In this document: positions 24,501-29,200 of the stretch, piece by piece
Numbering within the stretch: the stretch's first letter is position 1
Layout: every line of letters starts with the position of its first letter
Source of the DNA: Notamacropus eugenii
Lineage: Eukaryota; Chordata; Mammalia; Diprotodontia; Macropodidae
Direction: 5' to 3'
Length of the DNA: 64,000 bases
Assembly: GCF_028372415.1 (NCBI RefSeq)
Contig: NC_092878.1
Location: 28,626,903 to 28,690,902 of the forward strand
Translations under genes and position numbers: made by a program
Notes under the pieces: generated by a model
The model's database searches: none
The model's input: the letters and a program-made list of their open reading frames with translations, nothing else
Told to the model about the DNA's origin: nothing

Positions 24501-24733
24501 GGCACCCCCCAGCCCCTCTAACTGGCTGAGCTCGCCGAGCCCGGGCTGGCCCCCTCGGGCCACCGTAGTGCCCGGAGACGAACGCTCACCAAGTGCACCG
24601 GGACATGCCACTTGGACCTCTCGGCGGCGGCGGCGGGTCCCGGACCCGCGCTGGGAAGAGACAGCGGGGACGGCAGCGACCCGAGGAGAGCCAGAGTGAG
24701 CGGGGCCAGCCGGAGCCACGCAGCGACCGCCAT
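443..24733 (-). CDS. TMEM87A: TMEM87A gene, exons 1-15 (3' end outside window)
   Basis: Fifteen minus-strand exons join in frame to about 471 codons that follow human TMEM87A from its start to the seventh membrane helix; the human protein is about 555 residues. Order: signal peptide (about 1-37), a luminal GOLD-like domain with N-glycosylation sequons (NNTS, NVT, NYS, NGT, NHT; about 38-225), then seven hydrophobic helices. Exons, in gene order: 24590-24733, 22769-22832, 18950-19041, 17302-17418, 15847-15900, 15720-15764, 12153-12270, 11461-11522, 9987-10170, 9213-9312, 8210-8303, 6594-6662, 4027-4135, 1000-1058, 443-546. Family knowledge: TMEM87A is a Golgi membrane protein linked to Golgi transport and pH/cation balance. 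The acidic cytosolic tail is encoded beyond position 1. Intron 12 is U12-type AT-AC. GANC lies head to head upstream. Confidence 0.96.
643..870 (+). repeat. MAR1-type CORE-SINE
   Basis: Near full-length copy: tRNA-like head (GGCAGCCAGGTGG, GTGGATAGAG), CORE segment (TAGCCTCAGACACGTACTAG, then AGGTCACTTAACC) and a BovB-like tail with TGGCAAACCACTCCAGTATC. It fills half of the 453-bp intron between exons 14 and 15. Confidence 0.85.
1000..1058 (-). CDS. TMEM87A: TMEM87A exon 14 (TM6)
   Basis: Codons 418-437 read [20 protein letters not shown], one or two changes from human. Acceptor CTCTTAG, donor TCG|GTAAGT, phase 0 out. Completes membrane helix 6. Confidence 0.96.
1059..4026. other. TMEM87A intron 13
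   Basis: About 3 kb. It holds a degraded L2/L3-like stretch near 1810-2010 and an ancient repeat of the type that reads GTGTTTAATGAGTACTTCAT, near 2370-2660. The rest is A/T-rich unique sequence with no coding signal that I could support. Confidence 0.5.
2370..2660 (+). repeat. Ancient mammalian repeat, unclassified
   Basis: Contains the pattern 'tttaatgagta...atgctaggcactatgg' and later 'gaggaagggcttcaagg', common in old dispersed mammalian repeats. The family name is not certain. Confidence 0.4.
4027..4135 (-). CDS. TMEM87A: TMEM87A exon 13, U12 AC acceptor
   Basis: Starts with [17 protein letters not shown] and goes on through [18 protein letters not shown], as in human. It is preceded by CAATAC, so the intron ends in AC rather than AG. 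Donor GCAG|GTAAGT, phase 1 out. It encodes the positively charged loop between helices 5 and 6. Confidence 0.95.
4467..4580 (+). repeat. Ancient mammalian repeat, unclassified
   Basis: Reads ACATTTATTAAGTATGCACT, then GGAGCTTACAGTCTATTG, a widespread old repeat type. Family uncertain. Confidence 0.45.
4600..4845 (+). repeat. L2 3'-end fragment
   Basis: Shows the L2 3' hallmark order: CTGTGGGCTCCACAAGGGCA, then TTAGCACAGTGCCTG, then TAGGCACCTACTAAGTG. Confidence 0.7.
5490..5765 (+). repeat. L2 3'-end fragment
   Basis: Contains CCCATTAGAATGGAAACCCC, CTTAGCACAATGCCTGGCAC and a final TAAACACTTCATAAATGC, the normal L2 3' end. Confidence 0.75.
6594..6662 (-). CDS. TMEM87A: TMEM87A exon 12 (TM5), U12 donor
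   Basis: Codons 359-381 read [20 protein letters not shown] then CWW, matching human. The exon ends in TGG and is followed directly by ATATCCTTC, the U12 AT-AC 5' splice site. No usable GT keeps the conserved WWIFIS sequence. Confidence 0.95.
6663..8209. other. TMEM87A intron 11
   Basis: About 1.5 kb of A/T-rich sequence. I saw no repeat that I could name and no exon. The open frames here lack splice or homology support. Confidence 0.5.
8210..8303 (-). CDS. TMEM87A: TMEM87A exon 11 (TM4)
   Basis: Completes K327, then [20 protein letters not shown] and [11 protein letters not shown], the fourth helix. Donor ACGGGG|GTCAGT; the run of five G makes the exact cut clear only from the codon phase. 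Phase 0 out. Confidence 0.95.
8304..9212. other. TMEM87A intron 10
   Basis: About 0.9 kb. An old repeat with CATGGAGCTCCAGTTG lies at about 8790-8945. The rest is unremarkable. Confidence 0.5.
9213..9312 (-). CDS. TMEM87A: TMEM87A exon 10 (TM3)
   Basis: Codes [20 protein letters not shown] then [13 protein letters not shown], the third membrane helix, as in human. Acceptor CCTACAG, donor AA|GTGAGT, phase 2 out. Too short to stand out as an open frame. Confidence 0.96.
9313..9986. other. TMEM87A intron 9
   Basis: 674 bp of A/T-rich intron. I recognised no repeat or gene. Confidence 0.5.
9987..10170 (-). CDS. TMEM87A: TMEM87A exon 9 (TM1-TM2)
   Basis: Codons 233-293 start [20 protein letters not shown] and end YKGES, essentially identical to human over this stretch. 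They form membrane helices 1 and 2 with the [11 protein letters not shown] loop. Donor TCTG|GTATGT, phase 1 out. Confidence 0.97.
10545..11140 (+). repeat. Marsupial dispersed repeat (class uncertain)
   Basis: Carries TGAGCTGATGCAAAGTGACG and GTGAGCAGAACCAGAACAAT, shared with 60730-61275, and later parts resemble 14497-14795. It looks like a shared non-LTR or composite family of marsupial genomes; the class is not certain. A tandem duplication lies inside. Confidence 0.6.
10629..10677 (+). repeat. Tandem duplication, 27-bp period
   Basis: CCTGTATGCACAAAATTAGT followed by AA occurs twice, 27 bp apart, identical over 22 bases, inside the dispersed repeat. Confidence 0.9.
11225..11345 (-). repeat. 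MIR/THER-like SINE fragment
   Basis: Contains TTAAGTGACTTGCTCAAAGT, the reverse complement of the CORE segment. Confidence 0.6.
11461..11522 (-). CDS. TMEM87A: TMEM87A exon 8
   Basis: Codons 212-232 read [20 protein letters not shown] plus I, matching human [20 protein letters not shown]. This is the link from the luminal domain to membrane helix 1. Donor ATT|GTAAGT, phase 0 out. Confidence 0.96.
12153..12270 (-). CDS. TMEM87A: TMEM87A exon 7
   Basis: Codons 173-211 include [20 protein letters not shown], nearly identical to human [19 protein letters not shown], the conserved end of the luminal domain. Acceptor TTCTTTAG, donor ACCA|GTAAGT, phase 1 out. Confidence 0.96.
12418..12490 (+). repeat. 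TG/TA/CA simple repeat
   Basis: Runs of TGTGTG, TATACACATATA and CACACACA make an alternating purine-pyrimidine tract with self-complementary halves. Confidence 0.85.
12650..13985 (+). repeat. L2 LINE, long 3' part
   Basis: About 1.3 kb in plus orientation. It resembles the 3' ORF2 region of L2 (for example the CTGATCCAAGCCCTCATCAC and CTGGACAATTGCAACAGCC segments) and ends with ATGCCTGGCACATAGTAGGC. All frames carry stops, so it is dead. Confidence 0.85.
14325..14460 (+). repeat. MIR-like SINE fragment
   Basis: Has CTCAAATCCCACCTCCAACA and CTTACTACGTGTATGTGACC, a degraded CORE segment in plus orientation. Confidence 0.65.
14497..14795 (+). repeat. Marsupial dispersed repeat, 3' part
   Basis: Contains CATCCACATCCAGAGAAAGA and ACATGACTAATGTGAAAATA, then an A-rich end. 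The same family as 60730-61275, by its ATGTTTAACA stretch. Confidence 0.6.
15720..15764 (-). CDS. TMEM87A: TMEM87A exon 6
   Basis: A 45-bp exon, [15 protein letters not shown] (residues 158-172), matches human AKENGTNLTFIGDKT. It has two glycosylation sequons (NGT, NHT). Donor CCG|GTAAGT. It lies only 82 bp from exon 5 and is also phase 0 to phase 0. Confidence 0.91.
15847..15900 (-). CDS. TMEM87A: TMEM87A exon 5
   Basis: A small 54-bp exon coding [18 protein letters not shown] (residues 140-157), matching human TFSGDFMHRLPLLGEKQE. Acceptor TTTATAG, donor GAG|GTAATT, phase 0 at both ends. Skipping it would keep the frame. Confidence 0.93.
15901..17301. other. TMEM87A intron 4
   Basis: 1.4 kb with one THER/MIR-like SINE (16298-16503). 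Otherwise no recognised feature. Confidence 0.5.
16298..16503 (-). repeat. THER/MIR-like CORE-SINE
   Basis: Reads ATCACAGCATCAGAGATTCA, ACTATCTAATCCAACCCTGT, then AGTGGCAGAGCCAGGATTTG, a complete-looking old CORE-SINE in reverse orientation. Confidence 0.75.
17302..17418 (-). CDS. TMEM87A: TMEM87A exon 4
   Basis: Codons 101-139 begin DEQAETYF and end [12 protein letters not shown]; the latter matches human LFQNCSELFKTQ. The first half is poorly conserved, as expected for this luminal loop. The exon is 117 bp, phase 0 to phase 0, with donor CAG|GTAGTA. Confidence 0.92.
17640..17760 (-). repeat. MIR-like SINE fragment
   Basis: ATAAGGAAACAGGCCCAGAG and TGTGGTCACACAGCAAGTC are the reversed MIR core. 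Confidence 0.65.
18803..18895 (+). repeat. MIR fragment next to TMEM87A exon 3
   Basis: TCTGACTTCTGGTTCTGCC, then GTAACTAGCTGTGTAACAC, is a MIR core in plus orientation, ending about 55 bp from the exon 3 donor. Confidence 0.6.
18950..19041 (-). CDS. TMEM87A: TMEM87A exon 3
   Basis: Codons 70-100, starting [12 protein letters not shown] and including [14 protein letters not shown], match the luminal domain of human TMEM87A (NITWYLKSADCYNE). The acceptor is ATTATAG and the donor is GGG|GTAAGG, phase 0. A MIR fragment lies just downstream in the intron. Confidence 0.95.
19390..19990 (+). repeat. Ancient repeat, unclassified
   Basis: Shows TATTTATTAGCCACCTACTA, CTAGGCACTGTGCCAAGTAT and later GGGAGCCACTGATG, typical of a long old mammalian repeat. 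Class uncertain. Confidence 0.45.
20045..20455 (+). repeat. L2-like 3' fragment
   Basis: Ends with GAAGGCAGGGACCATGG, CCAGCACACAATAAGCACTT and AACAAATGCCTGTTGA, the L2 3' pattern. Confidence 0.7.
20690..20830 (+). repeat. MIR fragment
   Basis: GAGTCCAGAAACTTGGGCTG, then GTGCCACTGACTGGGTGTGG and GAGCAAATCACTC, a diverged MIR in plus orientation. Confidence 0.6.
22769..22832 (-). CDS. TMEM87A: TMEM87A exon 2
   Basis: Codes for [20 protein letters not shown] plus K and the first base of the next codon; human has the same YFSFGKILF core. The acceptor follows a pyrimidine-rich tract and the donor is AAGT|GTGAGT. It contains an N-glycosylation sequon (NNTS). Confidence 0.95.
22865..22950 (+). repeat. 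MIR fragment
   Basis: GGCAGCACGGGATAGTAGTTAG, then a diverged core reaching ACAAGTCAGTGACCC. Confidence 0.5.
23155..23385 (-). repeat. MIR-like SINE
   Basis: Reads CATTTATTAAACCCCTATTA, CATTTTACAGCTGAGGAAAC and ATCAGGTCTTCCCAACTCCA, the usual order for reversed old CORE-SINEs. Confidence 0.65.
23538..23643. repeat. Perfect 43-bp inverted repeat with 20-nt loop
   Basis: The left arm, 23538-23580, is a T9 run plus 34 bases ending GAGCCTGACTC. The right arm from 23601 is its exact reverse complement (GAGTCAGGCTC ... AAATTG plus an A run). The spacer is CATACATTTCCTTTCTGCAG. It could extrude as a hairpin. Not part of an exon. Confidence 0.95.
24590..24733 (-). CDS. TMEM87A: TMEM87A exon 1 (coding part)
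   Basis: The ATG is at 24733-24731. Codons 1-48 start [12 protein letters not shown] and end SKWHVPVHL, matching the human signal peptide and the RSKWHIP segment. The donor is TTG|GTGAGC, phase 0. The leucine-rich stretch at residues 6-28 is the signal peptide core. The exon lies inside the CpG-rich region. Confidence 0.95.
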
Positions 24734-24736
24734 CTT
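24725..24736 (-). promoter_or_regulatory. YY1-like site over the TMEM87A start codon
   Basis: The minus strand reads AAGATGGCGGTC, one base off the YY1 consensus AAGATGGCGGC. The ATG inside it is the TMEM87A start codon. YY1 sites at this place are typical of short-leader housekeeping genes. Confidence 0.65.
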
Positions 24737-24773
24737 CGCGGCCAGCGACTGCCCGGAGAAAGCGTCTCGCCTG

Positions 24774-24801
24774 CTTCCGGTCTCCTCCTGCCTCTTTCCG
24801 G
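24774..24801 (-). promoter_or_regulatory. Two ETS/GABPA-type sites
   Basis: CTTCCGG at 24774-24780 and TTTCCGG at 24795-24801 read CCGGAAG and CCGGAAA on the TMEM87A strand, 40-70 bp upstream of the start codon. Confidence 0.55.
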
Positions 24802-24940
24802 TCTCGCGCTAGGGGGCGGCATTATCCGGGTACTCCTAGCTCCCCCTGGTCGGGCTTGTCTTTTAACAGGCGGATCGCACCCTCCCTTCCTCCGGCGCTT
24901 TGGCCTTTCTGCCAGTTCAAGCGCCAGGCCTCGGACGTAC

Positions 24941-24951
24941 TGCGCAGGCGC
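24941..24951. promoter_or_regulatory. NRF1-type palindromic site
   Basis: TGCGCAGGCGC matches the NRF1 consensus YGCGCABGCGC and lies about 210 bp upstream of the TMEM87A start codon. Confidence 0.6.
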
Positions 24952-25249
24952 CGTCCCCCATCCGGGTCACCTTGGAGCTCTGGGATGCCTCTGCCCAGGG
25001 TAGAAAGCCAGATTCCTGGTCTACCTTTGAAGTTGGGGCAGGTTTTGTAATGTACGGTGCACTTTCCTCTCGCCTTCGTCTCCCCTTTTCCCTACTCCGG
25101 ACATTCAGTAGCTCAGGTTTATATTATCACTTTCAAGTTCCAAACGAGCTGTCCCCGGCCCTCTCCCAGAAGACAAGCTTGGCCTTAGAGGGAGGCCTCC
25201 CCAAGGAGGTAGAAGGGACCCTAGAGATCTCAAGACCATAGCTAGCTTC

Positions 25250-25345
25250 GCCCAAGTATTTTTACTGGTGAGGAAACTGAGGCCCAGAAAGGGGCAAGAG
25301 ATTTACCTAGGTCACGAGGCTGGTCAAGAAGGGCCTCCAGCACCA
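25250..25345 (-). repeat. MIR/THER-like fragment
   Basis: GTGAGGAAACTGAGGCCCAG, then TAGGTCACGAGGCTGGTCAA, a reversed old CORE-SINE. Confidence 0.6.
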
Positions 25346-25444
25346 AATGACCCAGGACCCGGTGGGAGTGAGCCTATCTCAGTAGCCACCTGCTGATAAG
25401 AAGTACAAAGTGAGCAAGCAGAGCCTGACCTTAAAAATGCGCTG

Positions 25445-25515
25445 GTTTCTTTACCCCCCGGCGCCTAGCCCAGTGCCTGGGAAGACAGTAGGCACTTAAA
25501 TACACTGCTGAAGGA
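25445..25515 (+). repeat. L2 3'-end fragment
   Basis: Contains GCGCCTAGCCCAGTGCCTGG and CAGTAGGCACTTAAATAC, an L2 3' end. Confidence 0.6.
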
Positions 25516-26147
25516 ACACGTGGGACCTGTGGTTATCAGGCTTCTATTAATGTTTATGTTGTATCTGTCAAAAAGTGACGACTTAATAAATAAACACTTT
25601 CACTACCCCATCCACTGTGTACACAATGGTAACTTCAGATAGGGCTTTTTTTTTAAGCACTAATTCTAGTGCAAAGGGTTTTCTATTCATTATGTCAATT
25701 TCATCTTCACCGATGCCCAAGTATGGGTTCCTCTTTTTTATTTTTTAATGAAGGAATGATTTCTCCAAAGTCATTGGGCTAGTAAGGTGATGGAGCTTTA
25801 CAAATCTAACTTCTTACTCCAGTTCTCCTAGCCCGACCCACGTTCACTGTCGAAGGGTGGTCTAGCTTCGTAAAGAGAGGTGGGGAGGGCGATGACTGAC
25901 AGCGCTCCAAACAGGCAGGCAGGGACCAGGAGAATGCTCTGCTACTTCTTCTCCCCCTCCCTCCCAGGTGTCTCTGAAATAAGAGTTAAGGTCATTCCTC
26001 TCCTCCGCCTTCCTCAGTTAAGGCCACCCGGAGGGCCAGTATTTTGACAAGACTTTCTTTTCCCAGAAGCCTATGGGAAGGTGGAGTCTGGGCTGTAATT
26101 GACTAAAGACCTTTGTGTGGATACAAACGACCCCCCCGCAGCTGGCG

Positions 26148-26189
26148 ATGGAAGCAGCGTTGGTGTGCGGAGCTGCTGAGCAGGACTGA
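26148..26189 (+). CDS. Possible upstream ORF in the GANC leader
   Basis: ATG GAA GCA GCG ... GAC TGA gives a 13-codon frame, MEAALVCGAAEQD, ending 37 bp before the GANC start. If the transcript starts upstream it could damp GANC translation. The first four residues equal the human GANC start (MEAA), which may be chance. Confidence 0.3.
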   Translation: MEAALVCGAAEQD

Positions 26190-26226
26190 GCCCGAACCCT
26201 CGGGTGCGTGGAGCGGGTGAGCGGCC

Positions 26227-26258
26227 ATGGCAGGAGCCGGCGGTGAAGACGCCATCAG
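26227..26258 (+). CDS. GANC: GANC exon 1 (coding part)
   Basis: [10 protein letters not shown] plus two bases. The ATG has a good context (GCGGCCATGG). Donor AG|GTAAAA, phase 2. The N-terminus differs from human (MEAAVKEEIS), but the exon ends in the same IS and joins exon 2 in frame. Confidence 0.85.
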
Positions 26259-29200
26259 GTAAAAGGCTCCCGCCTCCCTCCGCAGCCTCGGAGGGCTGAC
26301 AGCTCGCCAGAGGAGGCGATGTTATTTTTTAAACGGTTGATGGTGGTCCCTCATGTTGACAAGCTTTTTTTCTCCATGTTTATGTTTCATAGCGGTGATA
26401 CGAGGTGGTCGTTATTTATTATCACCCACGCTTTATGGTAGCCGGGGTGCAGCGAGGCCGGCGGCGAGGGGGCAGGGTTGGGTTTGCCCAAGGTCATGCA
26501 GACTGCCTTTGGTACAATTCAGAATCTGCAGAGTTCCTTCATTTCTGGGCTCTTTAATTACCTGGTTCGACCCGGTCCTCTTTTCTGCAGCACTCACTCC
26601 GAAAGTTCTTTCTCTAGACCTGAAAATAGGATTGAGAAAGCATTTCCAGTCATTGCTTTTCAAAGCAGCCCCTAGTGAACTGCGATCAAGACTTGAGGGT
26701 TGTACTTCCCCTTAGGCGAATACTTATTCCTGGGCTTGTTTAAAAAATTCTGGCTCCTGTACTGGAGCCTTTGTAATAGTGGTGAACGTGCTGACTCGAG
26801 ATGTTCCAAGCCGCACCTTCTGCTCCAGTCAGTTGTAATCAATAAATCGATGTGCAAGTTCATGTAGGTTATACTTACTTCAGCCTACCTAAGCTTAAAT
26901 CTAGTGTTTTGTTCCTGAAGCACTTTTCTGTAACCTCATAACTAAGAACATATCACCTTAAAAAGCAAAACATTTTTGTCCACTTCTGTTTGTCACCATC
27001 CTGATGCTACAGATTCCTTTAATGCAGTGGGGTCCCTTGACCAATAGTAAACTGCACTCATCTTCGATGGGCATTTTATTTTTCCAATAGAATTCACGAA
27101 GTGTAAGTCCTATGTGCAGGGTTTTCCTCCCAAATTTTTTTCTGGGAGGCGTCAGGGCATGATCGCTTTGAAATGGTACACTTGTGCTACATTGTATTTT
27201 ATAATTAAGGTATCTTTTTTCCTTTTGTTGCAGAATATTGTCACAGAAGTTATGGCTTCAAAAGGCATATACTTTCCATATTCATGTAATAACTAGATAA
27301 AATATTAAATCTGGCAGAGACAATAGAAAATCAAATTCTTAAAACTTTTTATCATTTAGCTTTCAAGATGAAGCTGTGGATAAAAGCACCTTTAAGGACT
27401 GCAACAAAATTGGTTTCTACAGGTAAGGAAAGAGAATGTTTTATGGAGCACCATTCTTCATAGTATTTCAGAATTGATACTCATTAAACATTTGGGAAAT
27501 TTTCATAAGGGTGTCCTTATGAATTAACTAAATAATAATGGCCCCTTGGTTTCCTCTCTTTCTTTTTTAGCAAAGGCAAAAATGAATGGGGGAATCTTAT
27601 TGTTAATTCATTAAGCCACTGGATTAAATAGCGTGTGTCTCCCAGTATGACAAAATGACGACATTAGCATGGACAGTTACCAAATATGTGACTTATAAAT
27701 ATGATCACATCTTCTCAAGAATTATAGCCAAAGGAGACAAAATATAAGTCTTGGCCAGTGTTGTCGGTTAATTTTAATAGCGTCTGAACTGGCTAGGCCT
27801 GTATAAATTAATGTCATTCTGAACTCGGACATATCAGAATGTGCATTTTCTCTGATAACACTATAGTCCCTTGGATTTTGCCAACCAAAAAGTACCTCTC
27901 TGACATCTTCTTGGTATCTGTAGACGTCAGAAGCTACTCCCAAGGAAGAATACCTATCGGGCATTACTGGACTCAGTCACACCGGGCAAAGACAGCACCA
28001 AATTCCAGATCATCAATGAAGTGAATAAGGTGAGACCAGAGTTTCCTCAATAACGGTTTTTGCTTCTGTAATTAGTTGGGCTACAAATAAGTACAATGCC
28101 TTTAAAAGGAGTTGAAACTGCCTACACTAGTCCAAAAATACACGGTTCCCTACCCTGGTCCAAAAATACTTGTAGGTTAGAGGAGGGGATGGGGAGCAAT
28201 ATTGTGTGGTAGTATCAACGGAAGCACCAATTTAATTCTAATTTTTTGGACAGTGTCCAGCGGGAAATGCCAAATGAGAACAAAACAGCAAATTCATAGT
28301 TTCCAAACCTCAACCAGCAAAAGAAGAAAAGGGACCATGCTAGCCATGAAAAACACTTTGGTTATTTTACAGTTTCAGGATTCAATATCATACAGAAAAA
28401 TGCTTTCAGTATCTTAAGTTTCAGAAGTTCTAGTTCACTAAGATGCTTTGGCTCAGGAGATACCCCAGTGATGCTGCTGTATAGTCTAAAGTGAGAGGGC
28501 AGGAGCAAGTATTTGGGATTTGATTCATGATTTTTTTTTCCCTCTCAACATCTGTAGTCATTCTGATGTATCAAATGTCAACCAAATTAAGCTAATCACA
28601 TAGAGAATATGATGCACCTGGCAGAATCAGTGTGACTGGGGCCTGGGATGCATGTGTTTAACACAGGCACCATAAACGACAGCAGTCTCTAAAAGTATCA
28701 TGTGTCTCTGTGATCTCACAAACTAACTCTGAAATTTTCAACTACTGAAAATATTTAGGAAATTTCAGATTATTTCAGTTCAAGCATTTATTAAGTACCC
28801 ACTATGTGCAAGGTACTAAGCACCCATCTCTTACTAGCTATTAAAGTTATTAAAAAGACTTTTTCCTATCACTATGGATATGAGAACCTTAATATGGCTT
28901 CCCCAGTCCTAAAATGTTTTCACAAACCGCCATTTCTGCCTCTGTAGCTCAGACAGCCCTCGCAAAGCAGAACAAGTACCTATCACAACTTCAGAGGACA
29001 TGTCCTTCCCCCCACAATCAGGAGTTTCCTCATTTTACTCTCAGATACTACAACTGTCTAGGATTTCATATTGCAAGATAGAATTACATAATTTGAAGTT
29101 ATGAAGCAACATCTAGTATTTCTGTAGCCAGTTGAGGCTAAAGGAATAGGGGAATAGCTCTGGGATTCTCTCCAGAGTTTCTTTTCCCAAATTCAAATTA

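Larger units (their letters stand above)
22833..24589. other. TMEM87A intron 1
   Basis: Contains a MIR piece (22865-22950), a reversed MIR-like SINE (23155-23385), a 43-bp inverted repeat (23538-23643) and, from about 24.0 kb, the downstream half of the CpG-rich region. The long minus-strand frames here look like products of high GC. Confidence 0.55.
23990..25010. promoter_or_regulatory. CpG-rich promoter region of TMEM87A
   Basis: Strongly GC-rich with dense CG dinucleotides, unlike the A/T-rich surroundings. It covers TMEM87A exon 1 and its likely start site. It holds a YY1-like site at the start codon, two TTCCGG ETS-type sites at 24774-24801 and an NRF1-type site at 24941-24951. This suggests a TATA-less housekeeping promoter. 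The start site itself cannot be read from the sequence. Confidence 0.85.
24734..26226. other. Intergenic region between TMEM87A and GANC
   Basis: 1.5 kb between two divergent start codons. The TMEM87A half is CpG-rich. The GANC half is milder, with a second GC-rich patch around 26130-26250. An old SINE piece (25250-25345) and an L2 end (25445-25515) lie between them, so the genes probably use separate core promoters. Confidence 0.7.

Noticed and set aside
24171-24719. 182-codon minus-strand open frame
   Set aside because: Lies in the CpG-rich region, where stop codons are rare. It overlaps TMEM87A exon 1 in another frame and shows only low-complexity G/P/R-rich sequence.
24349-25003. Overlapping plus-strand open frames of 116 and 136 codons
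   Set aside because: Same GC-rich cause. No splice or homology support, and they run antisense to TMEM87A exon 1.
26353-26715. 120-codon frame in GANC intron 1
   Set aside because: No recognisable domain, no splice support, and composition like the GC-rich promoter flank.
28202-28417. 71-codon frame in GANC intron 3
   Set aside because: No splice sites in phase with GANC or the nested gene, and no similarity seen.
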